DNA from: Arthrobacter sp. H-02-3 | GTDB taxonomy: Bacteria > Actinomycetota > Actinomycetes > Actinomycetales > Micrococcaceae | DNA: 64,000 nucleotides | Direction: 5' to 3' | Assembly (NCBI RefSeq): GCF_003097355.1 | Contig: NZ_PYUI01000004.1 | Coordinates: 62,001-126,000 of the forward strand | In this document: piece after piece, positions 9,571 to 17,788 of the stretch | How positions within the stretch are numbered: position 1 is the stretch's first letter | Layout of the letters: each line of letters begins with the position of its first letter | Made by a program: the position numbers and the translations under genes | Notes under the pieces: model-generated | Databases searched by the model: none | What the model was told of the DNA's origin: nothing | What the model saw: only the letters and a program-made list of their open reading frames with translations

Positions 9571-11370
9571 TTAGTACTTCCTCACCATCGGCTCGTAGCG
9601 CGTAAAGACCACCGGTTTGGTGGCAAGCCGGATGCCGGCAACCGCCTCGGCAGAACCATCCGCCGGAGCATGCTCATCCTTGTACGCCATGGAGTGCTTC
9701 ATGAATTTTTCGTCGTCGCGCTCGGGGAAGTCCTCACGGAAGTGTCCGCCGCGGGACTCCTCGCGGTGCAGGGCCGCCACGGTCATGACTTTGGCAAGCT
9801 CCAGCAGGAAGCCCAGTTCCACGGCCTCGAGCAGGTCCAGGTTGAAGCGCTTGCCCTTGTCCTGGACGCTGATGCGCTGGTACCGCTCCTCGAAGGACGC
9901 GATGTCCTTCAGGACCTGGTTCAGGGTATCGGCGGTGCGGAACACCTGCATGTTGGCATCCATGGTGTCCTGCAGTTCCTTGCGGATCGCAGCGACTTTC
10001 TCGGTGCCGTTTGAGGTGCGGACGTGGTCCAGCAGGTTCAGCGTGTACGCCTCCGGATCGGCCGGGAGCTCCACGAAGTCCGCGGTCTTGGCGTATTCGG
10101 CGGCGGCGATGCCGGCGCGCTTGCCGAACACGTTGATGTCCAGCAGCGAGTTGGTGCCCAGGCGGTTGGAGCCGTGGACGGAGACGCAGGCGACCTCGCC
10201 GGCGGCGTAGAGGCCCGGAACCACGGTGTCGTTGTCCTGGAGGACCTCGGCGCTGATGTTCGTGGGGATGCCGCCCATGGCGTAGTGCGCCGTCGGGAAC
10301 ACCGGAACCGGCTCCGTGTACGGCTCAACACCCAGGTAGGTGCGGGCGAACTCGGTGATGTCCGGCAGCTTGGCGTCGATGTGCGCGGGCTCAAGGTGCG
10401 TCAGGTCCAACAGGACGTAGTCCTTGTTCGGGCCGCAGCCGCGTCCCTCGCGGACTTCGTTGGCCATGGAACGGGCCACGATGTCGCGCGGGGCGAGGTC
10501 CTTGATGGTGGGCGCGTAACGCTCCATGAAACGTTCGCCCTCGGAGTTGCGCAGGATGGCGCCTTCGCCGCGGGCGGCCTCGGAGAGCAGGATGCCCAGC
10601 CCGGCAAGGCCTGTCGGGTGGAACTGGAAGAACTCCATGTCCTCCAGCGGGATGCCCCGGCGGAACGCGATGCCCATGCCGTCACCGGTGAGGGTGTGGG
10701 CGTTGGACGTGGTCTTGAAGACCTTGCCGGCGCCGCCGGAGGCGAACACCACGGACTTGGCCTGGAAGACGTGCAGTTCGCCGGACGCGAGGTCGTAGGA
10801 CACGACGCCGGCAACGCGCTTCTGCTTGTACGGGGTGCCGTCCTCGCGGACCGCGTCTTCCTCGACGGTCAGCAGGTCCAGCACGTAGTACTCGTTGTAG
10901 AACTCAACGTTGTGCTTGACGCAGTTTTGGTACAGGGTCTGCAGGATCATGTGGCCGGTGCGGTCCGCGGCGTAGCAGGCGCGGCGGACCGGTGCCTTGC
11001 CGTGGTCGCGGGTGTGGCCGCCAAAACGGCGCTGGTCAATGCGGCCCTCGGGCGTGCGGTTGAACGGCAGGCCCATCTTCTCCAGGTCCAGGACGGCGTC
11101 GATCGCTTCCTTCGCCATGACCTCGGCGGCGTCCTGATCAACCAGGTAGTCGCCGCCCTTGATCGTGTCGAAGGTGTGCCACTCCCAGTTGTCTTCCTCG
11201 ACGTTGGCCAGGGCCGCACACATGCCGCCCTGCGCCGCGCCGGTGTGGGACCGCGTGGGGTAGAGCTTGGTCAATACTGCTGTTCGGGCGCGCTGACCTG
11301 ATTCGATCGCCGCGCGCATCCCGGCGCCACCGGCACCGACGATCACGACGTCGTACTTATGGACCTGCAT
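9571..11370 (-). CDS. sdhA: Succinate dehydrogenase flavoprotein subunit
   Basis: A 599-residue FAD-binding catalytic subunit. It has the N-terminal dinucleotide motif VVIVGAGGAGMRAAIES, the FAD-attachment His in TRSHTGAAQGG, the active-site region HTRDHGKAPVRRACYAADRTGH, and the HPTGLAGLGIL and HYAMGGIPTN motifs. The frame extends 7 codons further upstream, but MQVHKYDVVIVGAG fits family N-termini best, so ATG 11370 is used. It is separated from sdhD by an unusually long 189-nt gap with hairpins, and couples directly to sdhB (1-nt gap). Confidence 0.96.
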   Translation of the reverse strand: MQVHKYDVVIVGAGGAGMRAAIESGQRARTAVLTKLYPTRSHTGAAQGGMCAALANVEEDNWEWHTFDTIKGGDYLVDQDAAEVMAKEAIDAVLDLEKMGLPFNRTPEGRIDQRRFGGHTRDHGKAPVRRACYAADRTGHMILQTLYQNCVKHNVEFYNEYYVLDLLTVEEDAVREDGTPYKQKRVAGVVSYDLASGELHVFQAKSVVFASGGAGKVFKTTSNAHTLTGDGMGIAFRRGIPLEDMEFFQFHPTGLAGLGILLSEAARGEGAILRNSEGERFMERYAPTIKDLAPRDIVARSMANEVREGRGCGPNKDYVLLDLTHLEPAHIDAKLPDITEFARTYLGVEPYTEPVPVFPTAHYAMGGIPTNISAEVLQDNDTVVPGLYAAGEVACVSVHGSNRLGTNSLLDINVFGKRAGIAAAEYAKTADFVELPADPEAYTLNLLDHVRTSNGTEKVAAIRKELQDTMDANMQVFRTADTLNQVLKDIASFEERYQRISVQDKGKRFNLDLLEAVELGFLLELAKVMTVAALHREESRGGHFREDFPERDDEKFMKHSMAYKDEHAPADGSAEAVAGIRLATKPVVFTRYEPMVRKY

Positions 11371-11559
11371 ACCAGACGCTCTTTCTCTCAAAATTCGCTA
11401 TAACCTACCGGCAGGTTCGCGCCTGTCCGGTGAAGTCTCGTGCAATCTGCGCCTGCGCTCGGCAGGCAAGATCAGTTGCCGTGACGGACCGTCCCTGCCC
11501 GCGGGGGCAGCGATCCGCGGCGGCTCCGCTGTTACGGCTGAGCCGTGGCGGCTGCGCCC
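11371..11559 (-). other. 189-nt untranslated gap inside sdhCDAB
   Basis: There is no convincing gene. It holds several GC-rich inverted repeats and, near sdhA, the dyad-like AACCTACCGGCAGGTT (11402-11417, minus strand reads similarly). This could be an attenuator, a processing site or a second promoter for sdhAB; I cannot tell which. Confidence 0.5.
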
Positions 11560-12024
11560 CTAAGGTGCGGGGCAGAATCCGCCGGGAAGCTGGACGCCGT
11601 GGACCACGGGGCACGGGTCGAACGTGAAGATGACCAGGGTGCCCAGGATGATGATGACGGTGGTGGCCGCGTAGAGCACGATCTTCAGCCAGAGACGCGT
11701 GGCGTCCCTCTCGGCGTAGTCATTGATGATCGTGCGGACGCCGTTGGTGCCGTGCAGCATGGCGAGCCACAGCATGGCCAGGTCCCAGAACTGCCAGAAC
11801 GGGTCGGCCCACTTGCCGGCCACAAAGCCGAAGTCGATCGCGTGGATGCCCTCGCCGACCAGCAGGTTGACGGTCAGGTGACCGAAGATCAGCACCACCA
11901 GCACGACGCCGGAGAGCCGCATGAAAAGCCACGCGAGCATCTCGAAGTTGCCCTTGGACCCGCCGCTGCGGCGGTACTTGGGCTGGATCTTTCCGCTGCG
12001 CGGACTCTGAATGGTTGCAGTCAT
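11560..12024 (-). CDS. sdhD: Succinate dehydrogenase membrane anchor subunit
   Basis: 154 residues with a charged N-terminus (RSGKIQPKYRRSG) and three transmembrane helices: LFMRLSGVVLVVLIFGHLTVNLL, FWDLAMLWLAMLHGTNGVRTI, and LKIVLYAATTVIIILGTLVIF. The His in the first helix (FGHLTVN) and in MLHGTNG are candidate heme ligands or quinone-site residues. It forms the SDH anchor with SdhC, 3 nt upstream. In families with type A anchors the heme number depends on paired His residues in both subunits. Confidence 0.9.
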   Translation of the reverse strand: MTATIQSPRSGKIQPKYRRSGGSKGNFEMLAWLFMRLSGVVLVVLIFGHLTVNLLVGEGIHAIDFGFVAGKWADPFWQFWDLAMLWLAMLHGTNGVRTIINDYAERDATRLWLKIVLYAATTVIIILGTLVIFTFDPCPVVHGVQLPGGFCPAP

Positions 12025-12027
12025 GGC

Positions 12028-12408
12028 TTAGTGACCTCCAAGGGCGAGGGACAGGTGGCGGATCGCGAAGCCGGCCATGACAACGACCCAGAGGCCCAGG
12101 ACCGTCCAGAGCATCTGACGCTGGTACTTGGCACCCTTCTTCCAGAAGTCGACGGCGATGATCCGCAGGCCGTTGAAGGCGTGGAACACGATCGCTGCGA
12201 CAAGGCCCGTTTCACCCAGGGCCATGAGGGGGTTCTTGTAGGCGCCAATCACGGCGGTGTAGGCCTCGGGGGACACACGCACCAATGAGGTGTCCAGCAC
12301 GTGGACCAACAAGAAGAAGAAAATCACTACACCGGTAATGCGGTGTCCAACCCAGGACCACATGCCTTCACGGCCGCGGTACAAGGTGCCAGCTGGTTTT
12401 GTCGGCAC
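12028..12408 (-). CDS. sdhC: Succinate dehydrogenase cytochrome b556 subunit
   Basis: 126 residues with three membrane helices. It has the family N-terminus TLYRGREGMWSWVGHRITG, followed by VVIFFFLLVHVLDTSLV with a candidate heme His, and VAAIVFHAFNGLRIIAVDF with a second. The frame is open 15 codons further upstream, but GTG 12408 has a perfect Shine-Dalgarno (GGGAGG on the minus strand, 12417-12422) 8 nt away, and the protein then starts at PTKPAGTLYRG as in relatives. First gene of sdhCDAB. Confidence 0.93.
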   Translation of the reverse strand: MPTKPAGTLYRGREGMWSWVGHRITGVVIFFFLLVHVLDTSLVRVSPEAYTAVIGAYKNPLMALGETGLVAAIVFHAFNGLRIIAVDFWKKGAKYQRQMLWTVLGLWVVVMAGFAIRHLSLALGGH

Positions 12409-12498
12409 TGAATAAACCTCCCTGCAACACAGCGGCGCTGGCATGGGATCCACGCGGGGGGAACGCCTGCTGCGAGAGCACTCGTAAGCTCAAGCCTA

Positions 12499-12527
12499 AA
12501 TCTAGGCTTCGCTCACAGCTTATTCAA
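12499..12527 (-). promoter_or_regulatory. Promoter of sdhCDAB with a dyad over the -10 box
   Basis: On the minus strand, TTGAAT (12527-12522), a 17-nt spacer and TAGATT (12504-12499) form a good sigma-70-type promoter. The -10 box sits in the centre of the dyad AAGCCTAGATTTAGGCTT (12492-12509), a possible operator. Leader length would be about 84 nt. Confidence 0.6.
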
Positions 12528-12686
12528 TTTAGGGACAGGTTGTTGACAAGCCCCGGCGCGGTTTTTCGTCTCTTTTGAGACGAACGCCACATTCGGGTGC
12601 GGCTGGGGCCGTGACAGCGGCCCCGACTGCGGGGGCCGCGGGGGCGGGATTCCTTCCCGTTCGGGGGTGATGTGGCCGCCGTCGGC

Positions 12687-12692
12687 TAAAGT
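12687..12692 (+). promoter_or_regulatory. -10 box for leaderless manC
   Basis: TAAAGT lies 7 nt before ATG 12700. Confidence 0.6.
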
Positions 12693-12699
12693 AGCGGTG

Positions 12700-13833
12700 A
12701 TGACTACAGACAAAGTGACAAGCCAGGATTCACCGCTGGACCGTTTTATTGCGGTCATTCCGGCGGGCGGGGTGGGGACCCGTCTTTGGCCCCTGTCACG
12801 GGCAGCGGCCCCCAAGTTCCTCCATGACCTGACCGGTTCGGGCAGCACTTTGCTGCGCGCAACCTATGACCGCCTCCAGCCCGTCGCCGGCAAGCACGTG
12901 CTGGTGGTGACCGGTGCCGCCCACCGGGCCGCCGTCTGCCGCCAGCTGCCTGAGGTCCTGGAAGCCGACCTCGTCCTGGAAAGCGAGCCCAAGGACTCCG
13001 GCGCGGCCATCGGCCTCGCCGCGGCCATCCTCCATGAGCGGGATCCGGACACCATCATGGGCTCGTTCGCCGCGGACCAGGTCATCAGCCCGGACGCGCT
13101 CTTCCAGGATGCCGTCCGCGAGGCCGTCTACACCGCGGCTGCGGGGAAGATCGTCACCATCGGCATCAAGCCCACCCACCCGTCCACCGGATTCGGCTAC
13201 ATCCGCTCCGGCGCGAACCTCAACATCCCCGACGCCCCCAGCGCGCAGTCCGTGGTGGAGTTCGTAGAGAAGCCCAGCGAGGAAGTGGCCCAGCAGTACG
13301 TTGACAGCGGCGAATACGTCTGGAACGCCGGAATGTTCGTTGCGCCGGTCTCGCTGATGCTCAAGCACCTCGAAGCCAACCAGCCCGAGCTCTTCGCCGG
13401 ACTGCAGGAAATCGCCAAGGCCTGGGACACCCCGGAGCGCGACGCCGTCACGGCCCGGGTCTGGCCCACCCTGCCCAAGATCGCCATTGACTATGCCGTC
13501 GCCGAACCGGCCGCGGCCGCGGGCGACGTCGCCGTGGTGCCCGGAACGTTCCGCTGGGACGACGTCGGGGACTTTGCCTCCGTGGGCCGGCTCAACAGCG
13601 CCAAGGAAGTCGACGAAGTCACGGTGCTGGGTGAAGGCGCACGCGTTTTCACCGAGAACGCCAGCGGTGTGGTGGTCTCCGATACCAAGCGGGTGATCGC
13701 CCTCATCGGCATCAAGGACGTCGTGATCGTGGACACCCCGGACGCCCTGCTGGTGACCACGAAGGAACACTCGCAGCGGGTCAAGCAGGCAGTGGACGCC
13801 ATCAAGGCCAAGGGCGACACCGACGTCCTGTAG
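12700..13833 (+). CDS. manC: Mannose-1-phosphate guanylyltransferase
   Basis: A 377-residue nucleotidyltransferase that makes GDP-mannose from mannose-1-phosphate and GTP for glycoconjugates. Motifs: FIAVIPAGGVGTRLWPLSRAAAPKF (the GxGxRLWPxSR...PK signature), EPKDSGAAIGLAAA, FAADQVI in the metal-binding position, VEFVEKP, YVWNAGMFV, and a C-terminal left-handed beta-helix (VVVSDTKRVIALIGIKDVVIVDTPDALLV). There is no phosphomannose isomerase domain, so it is the short form. Start ATG 12700 is fixed by the -10 box; an in-frame ATG 33 nt upstream lies in the promoter. The gene symbol is by function; some authors use manB for actinobacterial versions. Confidence 0.93.
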   Translation: MTTDKVTSQDSPLDRFIAVIPAGGVGTRLWPLSRAAAPKFLHDLTGSGSTLLRATYDRLQPVAGKHVLVVTGAAHRAAVCRQLPEVLEADLVLESEPKDSGAAIGLAAAILHERDPDTIMGSFAADQVISPDALFQDAVREAVYTAAAGKIVTIGIKPTHPSTGFGYIRSGANLNIPDAPSAQSVVEFVEKPSEEVAQQYVDSGEYVWNAGMFVAPVSLMLKHLEANQPELFAGLQEIAKAWDTPERDAVTARVWPTLPKIAIDYAVAEPAAAAGDVAVVPGTFRWDDVGDFASVGRLNSAKEVDEVTVLGEGARVFTENASGVVVSDTKRVIALIGIKDVVIVDTPDALLVTTKEHSQRVKQAVDAIKAKGDTDVL

Positions 13834-13916
13834 GCGTGCGGGCGGCTTTTCGGCCATCCCGCGTTCAGCAAACCGTAACGCGCCGTACGCGATGCCGCTA
13901 TTCGTTGTCGGCTGGA

Positions 13917-13922
13917 TAGAGT
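13917..13922 (+). promoter_or_regulatory. -10 box for leaderless M20 amidohydrolase gene
   Basis: TAGAGT lies 6 nt before GTG 13929. Confidence 0.6.
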
Positions 13923-13928
13923 TGTTCC

Positions 13929-15128
13929 GTGCGCAACTACTCTACTGAAGCTGAGCCCACGACTCTCGTGGGGCCGTGGCTGGAGCCCCTCCTGCCGGAG
14001 CTGATCGCTTTCCGCCGCGACCTCCATGCGCACCCTGAGCTGTCGTTCAAGGAATTCCGCACCACCGACAAGCTCGCGAAGCGGCTCGAGGAAGCCGGGC
14101 TCAAGCCCCGGCGCCTTGAGGGAACCGGCCTGACGGTCGACGTCGGGCAGGGACCCATCGCCACGGCGCTGCGCGGTGACATTGACGCCCTGCCGATCAT
14201 CGAGGAAACGGGCCTTGAGTTCGCGTCGAAGAACCACGGCGTGACCCACGCCTGCGGCCACGACGTCCACACCACCACCATGCTCGGCATCGCCCTGGTC
14301 CTGCAGCGCATGCATGAGCAGTCCCCGCTGCGCGGCACCGTCCGGATCATCTTCCAGCCTGCCGAGGAGACGATGCCCGGCGGCGCCACCTCGTGCATCG
14401 AACAGGGTGTACTCGAGGGCGTGCCGCGCATTCTTGCGCTGCACTGCGATCCCCGGATCGAGGTCGGCAAGATCGGCACCCGGATCGGGGCCATCACCTC
14501 CGCGTCGGACACCATCAAGATTGAACTCTCCGGCCGCGGCGGACACACCTCGCGCCCGCACCTGACCGAGGAACTGGTGTTCGCCCTCGCGCAGATCGCG
14601 GTCAACGTTCCCGCCGTCCTGTCCCGCCGCGTCGATGTCCGCAGCGGCGTATCGGTAGTCTGGGGACAGATCTCGGCAGGCTCGGCCCCGAACGCCATCC
14701 CCGGCAGCGGCTACATGGCCGGCACCATGCGGTGCCTGGACCGTGACGCCTGGCACGATGCGGGTGAGCTGCTCGACGAGGTCGTCCGGCAGATCGCCGA
14801 GCCGTACGGCGTCGACGTCCACCTTGAGCACACCCGCGGCGTGCCGCCGGTGGTCAACTCCGAGCACGAGACCGCGCTGATCGAGGCCGCCGCCCGCGCC
14901 GAAATCGGCGAGGGCGCCGTCGTCCTGACCCCGCAGTCCATGGGCGGGGAGGACTTTGCCTGGTTCCTGGCCGAGACCCCCGGCGCCATGATGCGCCTCG
15001 GCACCAAGACCCCCGGCGGGGAAGAGTACGACCTCCACCGCGGCGACTACATTCTCGATGAGCGGGCCCTAGGCCTCGGCATCCAGGTGCTCACGGCGGC
15101 GGCCCTGCGCACCATCCGCGACCTCTAA
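13929..15128 (+). CDS. M20D family amidohydrolase/peptidase
   Basis: A 399-residue cytoplasmic metalloenzyme. It shows the M20 N-terminus (RRDLHAHPELSFKEFRT), the metal sites LRGDIDALPI and GVTHACGHDVHTTTMLG, the base region IFQPAEETMPGG, and the dimerisation segment RGGHTSRPHLTEE. The C-terminal metal motif PQSMGGEDFAWFL is present. Family members (HipO, AmhX, IAA-amino acid hydrolases) cleave N-acyl amino acids or related amides; the specific substrate cannot be assigned. A single gene between manC and the ohrR region. Confidence 0.92.
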   Translation: MRNYSTEAEPTTLVGPWLEPLLPELIAFRRDLHAHPELSFKEFRTTDKLAKRLEEAGLKPRRLEGTGLTVDVGQGPIATALRGDIDALPIIEETGLEFASKNHGVTHACGHDVHTTTMLGIALVLQRMHEQSPLRGTVRIIFQPAEETMPGGATSCIEQGVLEGVPRILALHCDPRIEVGKIGTRIGAITSASDTIKIELSGRGGHTSRPHLTEELVFALAQIAVNVPAVLSRRVDVRSGVSVVWGQISAGSAPNAIPGSGYMAGTMRCLDRDAWHDAGELLDEVVRQIAEPYGVDVHLEHTRGVPPVVNSEHETALIEAAARAEIGEGAVVLTPQSMGGEDFAWFLAETPGAMMRLGTKTPGGEEYDLHRGDYILDERALGLGIQVLTAAALRTIRDL

Positions 15129-15175
15129 CCCCGCCCCGCTCGGTCCGGACCTCCGCGGTGCCCGCCGTGCGGGGG

Positions 15176-15259
15176 TTTCCCCACCTTTGGCGGCACGACG
15201 CCGGGACGCGCCGGGTGTTCGGGCCGACACGGCGTCGGCGCCCGGCGAACATGGGGAAA
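15176..15259 (+). repeat. Dispersed ~84-bp element with inverted TTTCCCCA ends (copy A)
   Basis: It begins TTTCCCCACCTTTGG and ends TGGGGAAA, giving 8-bp perfect terminal inverted repeats. The interior is GC-rich and self-complementary. The first 15 bases are shared with two copies at 59213 and 59361, which makes this a dispersed family. Confidence 0.65.
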
Positions 15260-15321
15260 TTCGGCGACGCCGGCATTGGCATCGATGGTCCCATCGCTGA
15301 TCGGCGGCACGGTTGGAGTCT

Positions 15322-15368
15322 CCACAATTCAGTTGTGCACAATTGAATTGTGTACAACTGAATTGTGG
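15322..15368 (+). promoter_or_regulatory. Triple OhrR-type operator (47-bp near-perfect palindrome)
   Basis: Three abutting 15-mers: CACAATTCAGTTGTG (15323), CACAATTGAATTGTG (15338) and TACAACTGAATTGTG (15353). Each is a dyad resembling the known OhrR box TACAATT-N-AATTGTA. The whole forms a palindrome centred on 15345 with a single mismatched pair. The ohrR -10 box begins 3 nt after it. Confidence 0.85.
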
Positions 15369-15370
15369 GG

Positions 15371-15376
15371 TAGGGT
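15371..15376 (+). promoter_or_regulatory. -10 box for leaderless ohrR
   Basis: TAGGGT lies 6 nt before ATG 15383. The operator covers the -35 region, so bound repressor should block polymerase. Confidence 0.65.
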
Positions 15377-15382
15377 AAAGCT

Positions 15383-15847
15383 ATGACCACGCCAGAAGGG
15401 GCCCGCCCGCACGGGTCCGAAGCTCTCCGCCTGAATCGGCAGGTGTGCTTTGCCATGTACTCGGCCTCCCGTGCGGCCACGGCCGCCTACCGGCCCATGC
15501 TGGAGGAGCTCGGCCTGACCTACCCGCAGTACCTCGCCATGCTGGTGCTGTGGGAAGCGGAGCCGCGCAGCGTCCGTGAACTGGGGGAGGAGCTCGGGCT
15601 CGACTCCGGGACGCTCTCGCCGCTGCTCAAGCGGCTCGAAGCCCTCGGCCTCGTCCAGCGCCGCCGGTCCGCCGAAGACGAGCGCCGCGTGGAGATCTTC
15701 CTGACCGACGCCGGGGCTGCGCTAAGCGCCAAAGCCAGTGGCATCCCGCAACGGCTCGCCGACGCCGCCGGCCTCACGCCTGCCGAACTCGACCAGCTGC
15801 GCGAAACCCTGGGCCGGCTGGCCAGTGCACTCCAGGCCTCCCACTGA
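15383..15847 (+). CDS. ohrR: OhrR, MarR-family organic hydroperoxide sensor/repressor
   Basis: A 154-residue winged-helix repressor. The peroxide-sensing Cys of the OhrR group is present near the N-terminus in LNRQVCFAMYSASRA (about residue 22), followed by the tyrosine-containing AAYRPMLEELGLTYPQYLAM. The DNA-binding part is VRELGEELGLDSGTLSPLLKRLE, and the wing has RRRSAEDERRVEIFLTDAG. One-Cys OhrR proteins release DNA when this Cys is oxidised by organic peroxides. The triple operator just upstream and the ohr gene downstream fit autorepression and control of ohr. Confidence 0.93.
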   Translation: MTTPEGARPHGSEALRLNRQVCFAMYSASRAATAAYRPMLEELGLTYPQYLAMLVLWEAEPRSVRELGEELGLDSGTLSPLLKRLEALGLVQRRRSAEDERRVEIFLTDAGAALSAKASGIPQRLADAAGLTPAELDQLRETLGRLASALQASH

Positions 15848-15997
15848 GATCACCCCGGCAGACGCGTCCGACGTCGAAATCGCCGGTGGCGTGCCGTCTC
15901 GCCGGAAGTCCACGGCGACTCCGCTGGCTTCCGGCGAGTTCCCCGTTGGAGCCCTTTTGTCTCAACCACTTTGTCCCGCCGACAGAACGGAAACCCC

Positions 15998-16429
15998 ATG
16001 AAACCCCTTTACACAGCCGAGGCCCTGGCCTCCGGCGAAGGCCGCGACGGCACCGCCGTCAGCAAGGACGGCAAACTCAACGTGGCCCTGGCCAGCCCGG
16101 TCGAACTCGGCGGCAGCGGCGAGGGCACCAATCCCGAGCAGCTCTTCGCCGCCGGTTACGCGGCCTGCTTCCACTCGGCGCTGCGCCTCGTCGGCCGCCA
16201 GCAGAAAGCAGACCTGACCGATTCCGCCGTCGCCGCGAGGATCCACCTCGGCGCCCTCGACGGCGGCACCGGCTACGGCATCGCCGCCGAACTCGAGATC
16301 GCCCTGCCCGCCGTGGACCGGGAAACCGCTGAGGCCCTCGTGGCCAAGGCCCACGAGGTCTGCCCCTATTCCAACGCCACCCGCGGCAACATCACTGTCG
16401 ACATCAAAATCCTGGAGGTAGCTGCATGA
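15998..16429 (+). CDS. ohr: Organic hydroperoxide resistance protein Ohr (OsmC superfamily)
   Basis: A 143-residue thiol peroxidase that reduces organic hydroperoxides. Both catalytic cysteines are present: GYAACFHSALRL (about residue 60) and HEVCPYSNATRGN (about residue 124). The N-terminus MKPLYTAEALASGEGRDG is typical of Ohr. It lies 150 nt after ohrR without its own OhrR box, so it probably depends on the ohrR promoter or on an undetected promoter. The stop overlaps the next gene by ATGA. Confidence 0.94.
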   Translation: MKPLYTAEALASGEGRDGTAVSKDGKLNVALASPVELGGSGEGTNPEQLFAAGYAACFHSALRLVGRQQKADLTDSAVAARIHLGALDGGTGYGIAAELEIALPAVDRETAEALVAKAHEVCPYSNATRGNITVDIKILEVAA

Positions 16430-17457
16430 GCACCCACACCGAAACTCCCACCCTTCCCGTCACCACCCGCGAGATCCAGCTGGCGTCCCGTCCGCACGGC
16501 CGTCCGGTCCCGGCGAACTTCCGCCTCGCCGAGTCGCCGCTGCCCGAACTGCAGGACGGCCAGGTCCTGGTCCGCAACCTCTACATCTCGGTGGACCCGT
16601 ACATGCGCGGCCGCATGAACGACGTCAAGTCCTACTCCGCGCCGTTCGCCCTGGATGCCGCCCTCGACGGCGGCGCAGTCGGTGAAATCATCGCGTCCCG
16701 GGCCGAAGGGCGCGCCGTCGGCGATACCGTCGTGCACAGCCTCGGCTGGCGCGAATACGCCGTCCTCGACGCCGCGGCCACCACCCCGGCGCGCACGGAC
16801 CTGGCCCCCGCCTCCGCGTTCCTCGGCGCCCTCGGCATGACCGGCCTGACGGCCTACGCGGGTCTGCTGAAGGTCGCCGAATTCAAACCCGGCGAGGTCG
16901 TGTTCGTCTCGGGCGCGGCAGGTGCGGTCGGCTCCCTCGTCGGGCAGATCGCCAAGGCCATGGGTGCGTCCCGCGTGATCGGCAGCGCCGGCTCGCCGGA
17001 AAAGGTGGCACGGCTCCTGGAACTCGGCTTCGACGCCGCGTTCAACTACCACGACGGCCCTGTGGCCGAGCAGCTCGCCGCCGCCGCGGGGGAGCGCGGG
17101 ATTGACGTCTACTTCGACAACGTCGGCGGCGAGCACCTTGAAGCGGCGCTGTCCGCGCTCACCGTCGGCGGCCGGGTGGCCATGTGCGGCGCCATTTCGC
17201 AGTACAACTCCACCGAGCCGACTCCGGCGCCGCGGAACCTCATGCAGGCGATCGGCAAGCAGCTGACGCTCAAGGGCTTCCTCGTCAGCGGCTACTGGCA
17301 GCACATGGCCGAGTTTGTCGAAGCCATGTCCGGCTGGCTGGCCGACGGAACCGTCCGCTACGACGAGACGGTGGTGGACGGCCTGGAGAACGCACCGCAG
17401 GCGTTCATGGACCTGCTGGACGGCGCCAACACCGGCAAGATGCTCGTCCGGCTGTAG
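16426..17457 (+). CDS. NADP-dependent MDR-family oxidoreductase (CurA/prostaglandin reductase-like)
   Basis: A 343-residue medium-chain reductase without the structural zinc Cys cluster. Motifs: LYISVDPYMRGRMND, the cofactor loop VFVSGAAGAVGSLVGQIAKAMG, a GSAGSPEKVARL segment after the second beta strand, and IDVYFDNVGGEHLEAAL followed by RVAMCGAISQYN. This matches zinc-independent 2-alkenal/prostaglandin reductases that remove reactive enals. It is translationally coupled to ohr (ATGA), which suggests a role in clearing lipid peroxidation aldehydes. The substrate is inferred, not shown. Confidence 0.9.
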   Translation: MSTHTETPTLPVTTREIQLASRPHGRPVPANFRLAESPLPELQDGQVLVRNLYISVDPYMRGRMNDVKSYSAPFALDAALDGGAVGEIIASRAEGRAVGDTVVHSLGWREYAVLDAAATTPARTDLAPASAFLGALGMTGLTAYAGLLKVAEFKPGEVVFVSGAAGAVGSLVGQIAKAMGASRVIGSAGSPEKVARLLELGFDAAFNYHDGPVAEQLAAAAGERGIDVYFDNVGGEHLEAALSALTVGGRVAMCGAISQYNSTEPTPAPRNLMQAIGKQLTLKGFLVSGYWQHMAEFVEAMSGWLADGTVRYDETVVDGLENAPQAFMDLLDGANTGKMLVRL

Positions 17458-17505
17458 TCCGGCGTCGGCGCGCCACCAAAACAGGCAGCCGCCGCTGTAC
17501 TCCGT

Positions 17506-17547
17506 CGCCTCCGGCACCGGTCCCCGCGGGGAACGGTGCCGGAGGCG
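17506..17547 (+). terminator. Terminator of the ohrR-ohr-oxidoreductase unit
   Basis: A 14-bp perfect stem (CGCCTCCGGCACCG and complement) with a 14-nt loop and a weak TCT tail, 49 nt after the oxidoreductase stop. Confidence 0.75.
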
Positions 17548-17788
17548 TCTGCGCGCAGGGGCCGGTAGGAAGATTCGGGCTACTACTAGGTAACAAGTTC
17601 TCAACAATCTGGGTAATTGCTGTGAAGTCTGCTACGTGCACGTGTCGCAGGACACTAAAGTAACTTCATCAGTGCGCCTCGGCGCAGTGCTGCGAATCCA
17701 TCAGTGACAAACAGAGTTCAGCGGAACACCGCGGACAGACACTCATTGAGCTCCGTCGTAGCGCCTACTCTTTCTTCCTGGAGGAAAA
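17548..17788 (+). other. Gene-free leader before the BMP lipoprotein gene
   Basis: Gene-free for 241 nt. Candidate -10 boxes are TAAAGT (17656) and TACTCT (17766), but neither has a convincing -35. Start TTG 17789 has a strong CTGGAGG Shine-Dalgarno. No known riboswitch was recognised. Confidence 0.45.

Noticed and set aside
12492-12509. DtxR/IdeR iron box at the sdh promoter
   Set aside because: The dyad matches the TTAGGTTAGSCTAACCTAA consensus only at its first few bases; the regulator is left unnamed.
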